64,000 nucleotides of DNA, taken from Plantago major (taxonomy: Eukaryota > Streptophyta > Magnoliopsida > Lamiales > Plantaginaceae). This document shows positions 35,611 to 47,947 of this stretch, piece after piece. Location of the stretch: positions 57,661,574 through 57,725,573 of the forward strand of contig CM048840.1 of NCBI GenBank assembly GCA_026545765.1. The letters are read 5' to 3'. Positions within the stretch are counted from its first letter, which is position 1, and each line of letters starts with the position of its first letter. Below the pieces are notes generated by a model. The model saw only the letters and a program-made list of their open reading frames with translations, made no database searches and was not told where the DNA came from. Made by a program: the position numbers and the translations under genes.

Positions 35611-37060
35611 GTCCATTAGGTTGTTTATATGTTTTTCTTCTTTGCTTCTCTTATCTTCTATTAATTACTACCTTTAGTCAAGGGTTAATGAACATGTTAG
35701 GGGCTCTCTTTTTAAAATGCTTTAAGAAAGTAATAAAGACTCTTCTTGTTAAACCATGTGATGTGTTGTAGGCTCATTTAAAGTAGTGTTTATATGGGGT
35801 GTGTGGAGTTCCTGACTTCCCTCATTCAATGTCTTCATTATGTATATTTCTGTGGTAGACTATTTGTAACAAAAAATAGCATTTGTTGAATCTGAGGTGT
35901 GTGGAGTTCCGGCTGTCTTCATCCATTGACATGACTAGTTTGAGGTTATTTTGCTTATGTCTCATAGCAATGGGTACTTTAGTAACTGGGATATATGGAG
36001 TTCAGGCTACCTATATCCTAATTCTTTGTACTTATATATGTTGCCACCATATGCTCTGTTTTGTGGTCATTATATGGAACTTCGTTGCTCGCATTCAATT
36101 TGCATTCAGTTCTATTTTGAGCCTGATTTTTGTTGCATGCACTGTGTGTCTCTTTTAGAGTTTAATAAAACCTTCCGGAGAAGTTTAGTTTTTGAGAATT
36201 TTTGACCTAGATGTTCTGACAACATAATAATTTGGTGGTAATTATGCATTTCATATAGGGTTTGAGTCTACATGCACTTACTTGATTGAATTGCATCTTA
36301 TTTTGGCACTTTATTTGAGGGGGAGTTAACTAGTCAGATCTTTGGTGATTTTCGATGGGAAGTACGTGTTTTGAGACTTCTTGTACCGTGACACGGAATT
36401 ATTTATGATGTTCCAGTTATTTCACTCTTTCTGACTTTTTATTTTCTAACTTCCATCTCATGATGTGATTATTGTCAATTCTCACTTTGTGCCTAGTTTG
36501 TTTGAATGTTTCAGCTTCAGGTTTGATCATAACAGCCCTATGTGTCCTTTCGATGTTCTGGATGTGTCTTTTTGCTATCCTTACAATAAGGGGGAGAAGT
36601 TTGAAACCTGCTATTCTTTTGATTTTCTGAACAAATTTTGTGGATTTAACCTTTGCTAAGTTAGTCTGCACTGTGGATTTAACCTTGCTAAGTTAGTCCG
36701 CACTCTTACTTTTGTCTAACTTGTTTTGTTATGAATTTGAGTACTTAGTATTATCATCTACGTTTCCTGATTTAGGGGGAGTAAATACTCAGTATGTTTT
36801 GTATAGAGTGTTCTGATTTTTCTGCTTGTGAGGTATGGTGAAGGAATGCCAAAAGTGCAAGAATGAAAGTGCAGACTTTGGCTGAATATTGGTGCAATAC
36901 TAACTTGGTTTAGTATTGTCACAATATTAGTCAGATGTCACTAAACTTTCTATTTATGGATTTTGCATTACTTCACTTTAATATAATTTCCACGCTTTTA
37001 GTTTAGTCTTAGGAGGTTTAACAGGTTTCGATGTCTTATGGAGAAGATCTCTTGGAGTTC
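35611..37060 (+). other. 3-prime non-coding region of copia G
   Basis: No protein recognised. Contains three GGGGGAG purine boxes (36319, 36591, 36775), as found before the 3-prime LTR of many plant copia elements, and three loose repeats of GTGTGGAGTTCCG (35799, 35896) and ATATGGAGTTCAG (35992). No LTR start could be fixed. ORFs here look like chance. Confidence 0.45.
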
Positions 37061-37289
37061 GAATGCTAGAAGACATTGAAGAAGAAAGGAATAAGAATCC
37101 TAATCGAAGAATAATTTCTACTTATCGAAGAAGGATTCCAATTGTATTCCTACAAGGATTCCGTATGGAAGAGAGAATAACAAGGAGACAAACATGGTGG
37201 TTCGACCTAATCAAGACTTCTAATCAAGATGTGTCTATTTCACATCGCTGTTGTAAACCCGAAATCATGTTCTTCAAGTGTCTCAAGGA

Positions 37290-37780
37290 TCTTGTTTGAA
37301 GTTTTGAATTTGAGCATCAAAACTTTGAACTTGTTTTCCTTGGTTTCTCAAAGGCCGCATAGATTTCTTCAATCGACTGTGCCTCTTTCGCCATTTTCGC
37401 CATTTTTGCATCTATAGTTTGCACCGTATGTGGTCCGAGTAGAACGATAATGATGTTTCTTGCTTGACCATCTAGCCTGCTTTCTTGGAATCCTTAGATG
37501 TCAAGAGATGTACGGGCTTCGTTCTATAGGCAATTTCACCAATGGTCTTGCACTTCAGAAGTTATACCAGATGAAGAGGAACCAAAGAACATCCTAATAA
37601 GTGGGTTTCTTGTCTCGACCATTCAAACTTCAATGACTTGCTTTTTTTGTCGTAATGACTATAGGCCATTCTTTATCACTTCGATCATCTCGTCAGCCGA
37701 TAGCTTCCAGGAAGCATCATGTTGTTCTTCCCTTTTCATAGTTCTCTAGCTTGACGGGAGCGCCGCTTAAAGACATCCTT
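37290..37780 (-). pseudogene. Gag fragment of antisense copia element H1
   Basis: In the minus direction an ATG at about 37776 gives MSLSGAPVKLENYEKG, which fits the start of plant copia Gag (where L-x-x-x-N-Y-x-x-W follows). The rest is broken by many stops and shifts; a weak link to copia Gag is all that remains. Its position supports this: reading leftwards it follows a copia primer site (39230-39240) and LTR, once the solo LTR at 37795-39138 is removed. Confidence 0.5.
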
Positions 37781-37794
37781 GTGAGTAAACATAC

Positions 37795-39138
37795 CGATCA
37801 ATGATTTTACATTGTCTCATTGGTCTTTTTACCGCCTTATTGCCATTCTCAAGTATAGTTTTTATGTGCTTATTGGTATTTTGTTACGCTTACATGTTTT
37901 GTGTATTTTGTAGGTATTTGGCTAAACGCTAATTGAAGGCAAAATGGTGCATTTATATGCATCTACAAGATATGGAGTTCCAATGCTCTAATGGATGCTA
38001 GAAGTGGAGCGAAGGCCAAAATATCAAGAATTGGAGCCAAAAGGAATCAAAAGGGCAAAACCGCCATTCCAGCGCGAAGAATCGGCGATAATAATCGGGC
38101 GACGCCAAAGAATCCTGTAATAAGGCACGTAGAAACCGGTGACGCCAGCTTTGTTTTTTTGGGCCAGATTGCACCTATATATTAGATAAGATCCTTTTCT
38201 TTTAGACAACCTCGATTATTATTATTCTTCTCTTATTACTTTCGAATTAAAACTTTTTTCCTGTGCAATTACCTACCTATTATTGGAGGTAATTGAACCA
38301 TTTATCTTGTAACCCCATTTGTTGATTGGGATTATCTACACGCTTGCATCGATTCATTTCGTTCTTCAATTCTACCTGTGGTTTGTGACAACGTATGGGT
38401 AAATTTGTATCAATCCATTCAATCTTTGTTTCTTGCTTTAGATTATGTTCGAGCTCATCAAGCGATATAAAATATTGATTATGACTTTGCATAATTTGAG
38501 TAGCTAAACACCTGATTATGGGGTGGTGATTGATTCAATGCATGCTAGCTAAGGTTCATGAGATTCAAGTGCATCGGTTTAGATTACTTGTGCTTTTTAG
38601 ATTAATGGCATATCTTGCTATTCGCTTCGATGCGCAATCAATATCATCAAGTAGATTAAGCAATTGATCCTCGAAACCAAAACGCTTTTTCTTCTTGCTC
38701 AATCTAACAGCTTAGTTGCAAACAAGAATAGTAGGATTAGCTAGATTGATTGTAGCCCAGTGGCATTGACGCCCACTAGTGCTATTCGCTTTTGAACTCA
38801 ATATTGTGACAACTTCATGTAATCTATCCGTGAATCGTATGTATCCTCGCTAGCTAGCGTGTTTCACGCTACCGCCTATAATTCTCCTTATTCATATCAT
38901 TTCTATTTAGATTAATCTGCTTTTCTAGTTAGATTGCATAAGTAGGTAGATAATATAGAACAAATTCGTCAAGCAAACAACTTTATCGCTTTTATCAGAA
39001 TTACTATTCGTAAACAAGACTCACCTTAATTTAGTCCTTCGAGATCGACTGAGGTTAACTCCACTACACTGCTGTGTTTTAGTGTTGTGGATTAACTCTT
39101 GGCTTAAAACAAATTTAGAACATTGATTTGACACATCA
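37795..39138 (+). mobile_element. Solo LTR of family D with CATAC target duplication
   Basis: 1344 bp collinear with the D LTRs, ending GACACATCA. Flanked by CATAC at 37790-37794 and 39139-39143. With this duplication the left terminus reads CGATCA instead of TGATGA, so the first base has mutated; a later TG at 37802 would give no duplication. It contains CGACGCCAAAG and GTGACGCCAGC (remains of the palindromes) and TATATAT at 38176. It sits in the 5-prime leader of antisense copia H1. Confidence 0.85.
38176..38182 (+). promoter_or_regulatory. LTR TATA box, D-family solo LTR
   Basis: TATATAT about 35 bp after the decayed GCGCC repeats and 380 bp into the LTR. Confidence 0.45.
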
Positions 39139-39229
39139 CATACTAAACAAACAAATCTAGTGCAAATGGCAAGCGATTAGTGGGCACTTATCTAGATCTT
39201 GGTTCAAGGTGTATGGCTTGGGAACCTCC

Positions 39230-39240
39230 GCTCGATACCA
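39230..39240 (-). promoter_or_regulatory. Initiator tRNA-Met primer site of copia H1
   Basis: In sense TGGTATCGAGC, one deleted base away from the copia primer site TGGTATCAGAGC. The LTR terminus (TGTTGG on the plus strand) lies 2 nt to the right. Confidence 0.7.
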
Positions 39241-39283
39241 CTTGTTGGTCCAAATAAAACACAAAGTAAAAGACTAAGGGGGG

Positions 39284-40597
39284 TGATGAGACGATAATTT
39301 AGATTCTCATTCGTCCTTTTTAGAGGTCTTTAGTCTTCGCTATAGTTTCCTAGTATTTTTGTGCATTTTTATGCTTTGGTGTTTTGGTGTCAGGTTGCGT
39401 GATTCATAGTTTTGAGCCAAAGATGAGGAGTTATACACAAGGCTCGCCAGGAGGAGCATTTTGATCGCCCAAGTAGATTTTACTTAAGTGCAACAATCTT
39501 CCGACACGAGGCTCGCCATGAGATTTTATGGCCGGGCATTTGAACGGTCAAGAGGCTCACCGCTGCGACAGAATTTGCTTCGCCACAAGTAGATTTTACG
39601 AGCCCCAATAAATCTATTTCCGAGGAGCCGGCAGCGGAAGGTATTGATCCGCGTGAGATTTTATGTAATGAAGTCTCTGCTTTGAAGATTGAAGCTCACC
39701 ACGGCGGAGAATTTTGTCAATGCGGGCGAAATTATGCGAGGGCTATATATATTGCGATAAAGAAGGTTTCGCCAAGGTAAGCTATTCCTTCATCACAAGT
39801 AGATGCGATGGAATTTCGATTTTTATTACTTTTGGATTTTGTAATTTCTTTCATACTTTTTTAACCTAGTTCTTACAAAAAAGGCTCCACATTCATACTT
39901 TGAGATTGAGACAATTTGGAGCTTGATTTGACTATTCATCAAGGATTGATATCGAATCCCTAATTATTGTGGTAACTTATTATTTTATCTTATTCAATTC
40001 GTTTTACTCGCTTCTCAATTGTTTGAGCTTGTATGCCATTATCATTCTATTTGTGTTACTCATGAGCAATATCTTGTATTCTTTCATCTCCGCTCGATTA
40101 TGAGTAGCTAAATCACTCCGAGCATGGTAGTTGCGTGATAGCTTTATGCGATTCGGGCTTCTGGTTTGAAATCGCTCATATAGGTTAGGCTCGCTCAAAG
40201 ATCTTCAAAACCCTTCAATTCAATACTCGCTCAAAGATTCTCAAAACATTTGGTTAAGGATGTGGATTGACGACCCACCATTACTCAAGTTCAAATATCT
40301 TGAACTCGCTTGGTAAAGGTCAATTGATAGTTTTATGTACACCGACCGTGACATTATGAACGTATCCCTAGAGCGAATTGGCATAGCTTCATCATAACCA
40401 CTCGTTCTTCCAACCTCATTCATTCAAATCAATTACATTGCATTTTCTGCTTAGCTATTAGAAGTACTCAATTCAATTAAATCAAACCGATTCTTCAAGT
40501 AATTGTTTGCTTTCAAATTGTCATTCGTAGCTTAATTTGTTCCTTAGCTTAACGACTCATGTTAGCTTTGTTTATAAGTATCAATTTGAGCACATCA
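39284..40597 (+). repeat. 5-prime LTR of F
   Basis: 1314 bp, TGATGAGACG to GAGCACATCA. Palindrome region (39440-39720) decayed to GGCTCGCCA and similar. TATATATAT at 39744, TATGAGTAGCTAAATCAC at 40099. Confidence 0.9.
39744..39752 (+). promoter_or_regulatory. LTR TATA box, F 5-prime LTR
   Basis: TATATATAT in GAGGGCTATATATATTG, the same context as at 46493. Confidence 0.5.
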
Positions 40598-40603
40598 AAT
40601 TCT

Positions 40604-40621
40604 CAAGGCCGTCATTGGGAA
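40604..40621 (+). promoter_or_regulatory. Decayed tRNA-Asp primer site of F
   Basis: CAAGGCCGTCATTGGGAA stands where TGGCGCCGTTGCCGGGGA is expected; the GCCGT and GGGAA parts can still be matched. Position relative to the LTR end (6 nt) is as in D and A2. Confidence 0.5.
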
Positions 40622-41000
40622 TCAATTCCCATCAGAGCTTTATTGCAAATCTTTACTTGCATTCCATCTTAATCAAGTTTAGTGCACTAACAAAACTAAG
40701 GATATTTTGAGGTTTTCGTGGTTGTAGCTCTAATAACAAAGTTGATCAAAAAGGACATACGTAAAATAAACAACAGCTTGAGTTCTTGTTGTCCGATCCA
40801 GCTTATGGAGTGCTTTCCAAGTTACTATGCACTCAAATACAGAGCTATCTGGACCAGCCATTATGGAGACAGTGAATAGTTTAGAAGTGCAATGGGGAGC
40901 TAGTGCATTCAATGACAATACTGCTAGCTTGATTGCCCATGACTAAAAAATACATGAGTCTTGTGATGGAAGGCAAGAAAGGACTAGTAAATGATAGAGG
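40622..41000 (+). other. Gag region of F, not recognisable
   Basis: Expected position of gag. No motif survives that I can identify. Confidence 0.3.
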
Positions 41001-44000
41001 GAATGGTAAGTGAATCGCAGGATTTTACCACCAATGTGTCGCTTCGGCAAGCACTAAATTGGGATGAGTAAATCGAGGAGGAGGAAGTTCAGTAACAACA
41101 AGATTCAAGTGGAAAGGTAATCCAACGGGTCGGAACTAGAACCACGTATACAAGCCCCTGATGCCCCAAAGAGTCGACTCACGGAGGAGGACCAACCCAC
41201 GTAAATAGCCAACCCGGTGGCATTTACGCACGGGTGCTTCACAAATGATAACCCTTACCATCCACCCGACCCCAATCAAAGAAAGAACCGCCATATCTAG
41301 GTAGAATTAGGAAACCCAAGGATGACAACAAATTCAAGGCTATTCGCCATGCTCTCAAAGGTAAATGTGAACCTCCCACCCTTGACCTCATTGATAATGT
41401 CCCTCCTACCTAAGTTCTTCAAGGATCTCAATGCAAGTAAGAGGAAGTATCACAACGAAAAGCTAGTTCTACCGTAAATAGCTAATTCAAAGGTCGGGCT
41501 TACCAAAGGAAACAACAGACTCAGATCTTTGTGATTGATATACGATGGAAAATGGGAAGATAGCAAAAGGAATGCTCGATTTGGGAGCCAAGATTAATCT
41601 TAGCACCCATGTTTTACTAGAGACGGGTTGGGAATTGACACTGTGAACATGACCTCAGCCTAGCCTAAGCGCTGTGAGCATTAGCGCTCGGGAGTGATTC
41701 ATGATGCACTGGTCAGAGTAGACACCTTCCTGGTTCTAGTAGATTTCGTGGAACTACCCCTCAACTGAGCATGCACTAGTAGTAAGGACCATACATCCTT
41801 TAGGAAGCCGCTTATGAAAATAGTGAAGTCACAGGTCGATGTATGGAAGGAAAGATTGCCATGGAAATTGGTGGCACAAGTTCAACAAGGATGCAATATG
41901 ACCGGGCAGTAATTCTCGACACCTACTCAACAAGAATGTAATCTGATTTCTGAAGTAAATGATGAGTTTGATGATATTATCGATGATTGTGTGCATGCTA
42001 CTTACCTAGCTACACTAACTAATGATAAGCTAGAAGCAGCCCTAACCATTAGTTGATGAGGATATGCTCAAAGGAGAGAGTAGTGAGATGGTCTCAGATG
42101 CTTGACTCTCAAGTCGACTCGGTGAGGAAATCCATCCCCTCAGGAAACACCGGAAATCGAACCCCTAAACCCGACCTTAAGGAGCTCCTGTCCCATCTTG
42201 AATATGCTTTCCTGAGAAAACAAACTAAACCTGTGATAATCTCTTCAAATTGCAAAAGGAAGAAGAGAATAGGCTAGTAGAGATTTTGAGAGAGAACTCC
42301 AAGCCATAGGTGGGGGATTGGTGACATCAAGGGCATTAGTGCGACTAGGTGCACCCATAGGATTAGTCTTGAAGATGACGCCAAACCGTGGAGGCAACCT
42401 CACAGTAGCTTAACCCCTCATGCAATACGAGTTAAAACCGAGGTACTTAAGTCATAGAATATGATATGATCTACCCTATAGCTGATAGTCGATGGGTAAA
42501 CCTGCATGTTTTCCAAAAGTCCTGAGTAAATCATGAGACCAATGAGAAAGGGATAGAGGTTCCATTAGGAAAACCACAGGTGGCGTGTTTGCAGACTATA
42601 GGAGATTGAATGTCGCCACCAAGAAGGACCACTTCTCCCCGCCTTTATTGATGAGATGTTAAACCGCCATGGGCGCTAGTTCTATTGTTTTTTGATGGTC
42701 TTCGTGTTTCTAATGATCCCCATAGCTCTCTATCTTCTCCGATATGGTAGGATTTCATCGAGGTATTTATGGACGACTTCTCTCTTTGGTGACTCGTCAC
42801 CGAACGCTTTGGTAACCTTGATAAAGTCTTCAAACGTTGCATAGAGTGTAATCAATCTTTAGTTTCGAAACAAATACTTTATGGTGTGAGAGTGTATTGT
42901 TCTAGGCATGTGGTTTCTAAGCGGGATCGAGGTAGATAGAGCTAAACTTGATGTTATAGTGAAACTTCCCCACCCACTTGTGTGAAAGAGTTACAATCTT
43001 TCTAGGACATGTTGGATTCCATAGGAGGTTCATCCGTGATTTCTCAAAATTGCTAAGTGCCTTAGTAACTTGGTGAAAGATGTGCCTTTGTTTTCGGCGA
43101 TAAGTGCTTGAAGCCTTTAATGTCCCGAAGAAAACTTGTTTCCGCTTCATTGTTATGGCACCCATTGGTCTTTACCTTTCAAGATTATGTGCGATGCTTC
43201 CGACTACGCTTATAGGTGTTGTTCTAGGACAAAGAGTCGATAGGCATTTCCATGTCATTTACTATGCAAAGAAACCCTAAATGGTGCAATGTGTCAATTA
43301 CACTACCACCGAGAAAGAATTCGGTCATATTCGCTCGGATAAATCAGTCGTATTTGAAGGGATTCAAGGTAATAGTGCATGCGCTATGCAAAGAATTCGC
43401 CACCTTACGCCAAAAGCGATTATAAGCTTCCTTATTATTCGGGTCCCGATGCCGCAAGAGTTTGACCGTGAGATAGTCGACAAGTGTGGCAAAGACAACT
43501 TAGTGGCGCATCACCCATCCAGATTAATCTTGGTGCCATCACCCCATCTCCACCCATCCATGATGAGCATTTATTCTTCATAGTCTAGAACCCCGGTTTG
43601 CCTACATTGTTAATTTTAAGGCCACAGGATTGTTTGCTGCTAACATGACTTCGCATGAAAAGAAGAATTTCGCTATTCCCTGCAAGAGCTACTTCTGGGA
43701 AGATCCATAATTGTTCAAGCTGGGCAATGATGGCGTGATGCTACCGTAATCGAAGATGAGATTGAAGCATACTTCAGATTCCGCCACTCCATGCAAGGTG
43801 GTGGGCACTATAGTGGAAGAAACCGCCATGAAGGTTCTTCAATCAGTTTTTCGCCCTCTTTTAAACATGCTCATAAATCAGATATGTGATGCCCGTCAAG
43901 TGGTAATATAAGCAAGCGAATGAGATGCCTCACCAAGAATCTTGTTGTCGAACCCTTCGACGTGGGACATCGACTTATAGACCCTTCCCAAGAGTAATGG

Positions 44001-44780
44001 CTTTGAATATATAATTGTTGTCAATTATGTGACCAAGTGGTGGAAGCAATTTCAACCAAGACTAATGATTCCAAAGTTGTTGCCTCTTTTCTGCCAAGAA
44101 TATTCTTTGCGGTTCGCACCCTGTGGTAGTAATCATGATGGTGGCTCCCACTTCATCAACCGCCTTTGTGAATCATAACAAAGTATGGAGTGCATCATCA
44201 AGTTGCTACAACATATCACCCCTGCACTTCGGCCGTAGAGGTTAGTAACCGCATTAAGAGTATACTTGAGAGGGTGGTAGTTTAACCGAAAGATCGTCGA
44301 TAAGCTCAACGATGCCTCGTGGGCATACCGCATAAGCAACAAGATCATAGGGACCACACCTGCTGTTAGATAGTCTATGGAAAAGCTTGCCACCCACCGT
44401 AGAGCTTGAGCATAGGGCAGAATGGGCAATTAAGGTCCTGAACCTCAATTTAGATGCAGCTGGCAAAGAGCGTATATTACAGCTTCCTCGTTAATCGAAG
44501 AACTCCTAACACCGCCGAGAATGCTAAGATCTATATGGCCTGTATGAAAGTTTTACTCTTCAACTCTCGCCTTTAAACTGCTTCCGTGTAAATTGCACTC
44601 GATGGATGGACTGCATTTAAATCGCTCAAGTGGCACAACATGGTGCCGTCAACTCTTGAACACAAGTGATGGATCCACCTTCAAGGTCAATGGATAACCA
44701 AGTTGCTTATCCGAAGGATTTAAAGAGCGACCGAGGAAGAGGTTGTTCTTGAGTCTAGTACATGACTACAAAGTTACACC
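41001..44780 (+). pseudogene. Gag-pro-pol remnant of element F
   Basis: Athila-type polyprotein in many frames. Recognisable in order: FKDLNASKRKYHNEKLVLP (about 41418, before protease); a protease remnant MLDLGAKINL (41573); LKELLSHLEYAFL and KPVIISSN (42178-42252), start of RT; EEENRLVEILREN (42263); the RT palm near ATKKDHFSP (42615); the catalytic box FMDD (42766-42777) within EVFMDDFSL; RNase H end with EFDREIVDKCGKDNLVAHHPS (43457-43520); integrase fragments KSNGFEYI (44000), CEVSNRxIKSILER-like sequence (44240) and VELEHRAEWAIKVLNL (44400), then the C-terminal FKVNG (44682). RT copies RNA to cDNA, integrase inserts it. Long deletions and shifts throughout rule out function. Confidence 0.85.
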
Positions 44781-45391
44781 AAAGTAAGTCACTATACTTT
44801 TTCACTCTACTCTTGAGGACATGCTTGAGTTTAGGATTGGGGAGGGGGAATGTACTCTCTAGGTCTTGTCTGCATTTTTCTCTGATTATCTGTGTCTTTC
44901 TGTTAGTTTCTTTGTTGGTCTGGGTCTAGTTAATTTTCTTTTAAGTATTTTCGTGGTTAGTCTAAGTCTTTTACCAAGTCGAACATCCTTTGTAGATGAT
45001 AAATCCAATTGCGCTTACGCTTTGTTCGATGATTATGGAAGTAGATGTTGTATTTTTAATCCTGCAAGGTCGCTTTCGCTTTTAAATAGTAAGTTTGTTT
45101 AGCCTTGGTCCAAAAAATCAGAATAAGCCTCGAGAGCCGATGAAAAAATTTGTACCGCAAATGTATTGTGTGATTTCGGTTGTGCAAGTTTTACGACATT
45201 TGTGCCTTTTCATACTTATGTGTACTCTGTCTTGTTAGGGATGACGAACGGGATGCTCTTTTTAAGCCCTTCCCCCTGTTCCAAGGAACAGGTTTGGGGA
45301 GAGAACTGTTATCTTGCTACTTATATATGCTGTTTTACATTATTGCTGAAAAGTTTGTTTACTGCTCCCTAAAATGTTTTTGATATTTGAA

Positions 45392-45560
45392 TCTCGGGGT
45401 GGATCTATGGTCTTCATTGATCACAGTTAGTCATGTTAGGCGTGTTTCAAATACTACCTATATACCGCGTGGTCTTCAAAATCCATATGTCCGTGAGGGT
45501 TGATGGCACGACATTAAACCTAAATGCACAAGAGTGCGGACTTTCGCAAAATAGACACCG
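45392..45560 (+). other. Conserved 3-prime-UTR block, copy in F
   Basis: TCTCGGGGTGGATCTATGG ... CAAATACTACCTATATACCG ... GTGAGGGTTGATGGCACG ... GCACAAGAGTGCGGACTTT. Stem GCAC/GTGC intact with loop AAGA. Confidence 0.8.
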
Positions 45561-46032
45561 CAAAAATTGAGATTAAAAGAGCTCATTGAGGCCAATCGAA
45601 TATACAAAGGAAGAATTTGATTGAGATTTGAATTGGTTCACGGATTAGGGAGTGCAGCTTTTGTTTTCAAAAATCGAGTCACTCATAAGTCCCTTTCGAT
45701 CTAATGAGATGAGTACAAAAGCATAAGATATTTTAGGCACCTTTGTGACGCAAGTCACCTTCCCAGTTTATTTTCCAACTTATACCTCATTTGGATACTT
45801 CGAAGAGCTTGAGAGATACACTGCATTCACCTATGAGGGACTAGCGAGCTACGCTTAAGTGCTATTTGTCTGGGAAACGATTGTGTTTTATTTTCTATAC
45901 ACTGTTTTGCCAAAGTTTGTTTGATGACAAAATTTTTGCATCTAGTGGACTTACTGTTTACAATGGTAGATTCGGTCACTTGGGACCTTGACTCTTTGTT
46001 TGTTTTCGTGGTTTGAGTCTAGGTTTATTTAT

Positions 46033-46069
46033 TTGCTCGAGGACGAGCAAAGGTTCGGTTTGGGGAGTT
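46033..46069 (+). promoter_or_regulatory. Pre-LTR hairpin and polypurine tract, F
   Basis: TTGCTCGAGGACGAGCAA, perfect stem; 19 nt (AAGGTTCGGTTTGGGGAGT plus T) to the LTR. Confidence 0.7.
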
Positions 46070-47379
46070 TGATGAGACGATAATTTAGAGTCTCATTTGG
46101 TCCTTTTTAGCGGTCTTTGTGAGTCTTCGTTTATAGTTTCCTAGTATTTTTGTGCATTTTTATGCTTTGGTGTTTTGGTGTTGTTTTGCAGGAATCGATA
46201 GTTTTGAGCCAAAGATGAGGAGTTGAGGTTATGTGGCTCGCTGCAATGAACATTTTGATCGCCATGCAGATTTTACGGCGCAACAATTTTCTGGCTAAGA
46301 AGGCTCGCTATGGCTTACATTTTGCGGTCGGCATTTGAATGGTCAAGAGGTTTCACCGCCGATTTTACAAGAGCCCCAATAAATCCATCGGGAGGACCTC
46401 GCCGCGGCGAAGGAATTGGTCCGCCATGGCGAGATTTTGCGAAGGAAGCCTCTGTTTGGAAGATTGAAGTCATCATGCTAAATTATGAGGGCTATATATA
46501 TTGTGATAAAGAAGGTTGCCATGTAGCTATTCCTTCCGCCGCAGCGAGATGCGCATATGGGAATTTCAATTTCCTTATTACTTTTGGATTTTGTAATTTC
46601 TTTCATACTTCTTTTAACCTAGTTCTTAGAAAAAAAGGCTCGATTCATACTTTGAGATTGAGACAATTTGGAGCTTGATTTTGACTATTCATCAAGGGTT
46701 GATATCGAATCCTCGATTATTGTGGTAATCTCTATTATTTTATCTTATTCAATTCATTCTTACCGCTTCTAATTGTTTGAGCTTGCATGTGATTATCATT
46801 CGCTTGTGTTAATCATGAGTAATATCTTGTATTCTTTAATCCTTGTTTCGATTATGAGTAGCTAAATCACCCGAGCATGGTAGTTGTTGATAACTGCGTA
46901 TTCGCTTTGTGGTTTGAAATCGCTCATATAGGTTAAGCTCGCTCAAAGATCTTCGTGAAAACCCTTCAATTCAATACTCGCTCAAAGATTCTCTAAAACG
47001 CTTTGTTAAGGATTGTGGATTGAAAATCCATGATTACTCTAGTTCAAATATCTTCAAACTCGCTTGGTAAAGGTCAATTGATAGTTTTCAGACATCGACC
47101 GTGTGACAAGATGAACATATCCTAGAGCGAATTGGCATAGCTTGATCGTAATTCACCATGTTCTTCCTACCTCATTCATTCAAATCAATTACATTGCATT
47201 TTCGCTTTCTAGCTATTAGAAGTACTCAATTCAATTAAATCAAACTGCTTTTCAAGTAATTGTTTGCTTTCAAATCAAGTAGTAGCTTAATTGGTTCCTT
47301 AGCTTAACCACTGTGGTTTGCTTTGTTTATTCTACAACAACCGCCATACTTGTTTCTAAGTATCAATTTGAGCACATCA
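46070..47379 (+). repeat. 3-prime LTR of F
   Basis: 1310 bp. Terminal hairpin ATGAGAC/GTCTCAT intact; palindromes TCGCCGCGGCGA (46399-46410) and CGCCATGGCG (46422-46431) intact; TATATATAT at 46493; TATGAGTAGCTAAATCACC at 46853; ends GAGCACATCA. Confidence 0.9.
46493..46501 (+). promoter_or_regulatory. LTR TATA box, F 3-prime LTR
   Basis: TATATATAT, 62-95 bp downstream of the two perfect palindromes. Confidence 0.5.
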
Positions 47380-47947
47380 GCGGGTGAATAGTCTTTTCGA
47401 ACTTTTGATGATAAAACAGCTTCTCAGATATCTGTGAAGGTATCTAATACTTAATCTCAGAGAGTGGAAGTCTTTTCAGATAAGTGCACTTGCTCAGCAA
47501 GCTATAAGTGTGTAAATAATCAGAAAGTAATAGTAAATACAGAAAGTAAGTGCAGTAAGTAAATAACACAAATCTTTATAGTGGTATCCGGCAAGGTAAT
47601 CCTTCAACTAATCCACTCGCCTTTCTTAGAACTTGAATCCACTAAGAAAAGATATCGAGTTTCCTTACAAATTCCTATCTCTTGATCCCTTTTATACAAG
47701 GTTCCCAACCAAGTGTTTCCCCAGAGTTATTCCCTGGTTTTCCAAACCAAGTGCTTCCTCTACACAGTAATCTTTGAGCTATTCCTTAGTTTCCCAAACT
47801 AAGTACTTCTTCATATGCTCAACGCCTGTTGGTGTGTGGTTATGGTAGTTTGTCAGGTGAGCAGGCTCTTAAATATAGAATCAAGATTACTTAATACTCT
47901 TTTCAATGTATGGAAACTTGTTCTTTACTGACCCAAGTCTTGATTAT

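Larger units (their letters stand above)
44781..46069 (+). other. 3-prime UTR of element F
   Basis: Collinear with the 3-prime UTR of E: GCCGATGAAAAAAT...GTACCGC box at 45136, GACGAACGGGATGCTC at 45243, tttgggga at 45293, the conserved block, GTGACGCAAGTCAC (45746), GGACTAGCGAGCTACGC (45837) and the hairpin. Confidence 0.8.
39284..47379 (+). mobile_element. Element F: structurally complete Athila-group element
   Basis: 8096 bp: 5-prime LTR (39284-40597), decayed primer site, degraded gag-pro-pol (about 41000-44780), 3-prime UTR, hairpin/polypurine tract and 3-prime LTR (46070-47379). Target duplication: GGGGG on the left (39279-39283) and GCGGG on the right (47380-47384), one mismatch. The insertion point lies in an LTR whose uninterrupted relative is present at 49385-49400, which confirms both ends. 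The same family as E. Coding capacity is completely lost, and no env-like ORF is seen. Confidence 0.9.
39243..47947 (-). mobile_element. 5-prime LTR of copia H1, antisense, split by F and cut by B3
   Basis: Pieces 39243-39283 and 47380-47947 are collinear with the start of the complete H2 LTR (49357 onward): TGTTGG, 'aaagtaaaagact', the G-run, then 'tagtctttt' and 'acccaagtctt'. Only about 610 of ~1400 bp remain, because LTR B3 begins at 47948 and the rest is not found beyond it. The element is in the minus direction, with its primer site at 39230. Confidence 0.75.

Noticed and set aside
36319..36330. 3-prime LTR start of copia G at the GGGGGAG boxes
   Set aside because: None of the three boxes is followed by TG with a matching CA terminus in reach, so no LTR was called.
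36417..36671. Basic 84-codon minus-strand ORF
   Set aside because: Falls in the AT-rich 3-prime region of copia G; no motif.
37802..39138. Alternative solo-LTR start at the first TG
   Set aside because: Gives no target duplication, whereas starting at 37795 gives CATAC on both sides and better alignment to the D LTR.
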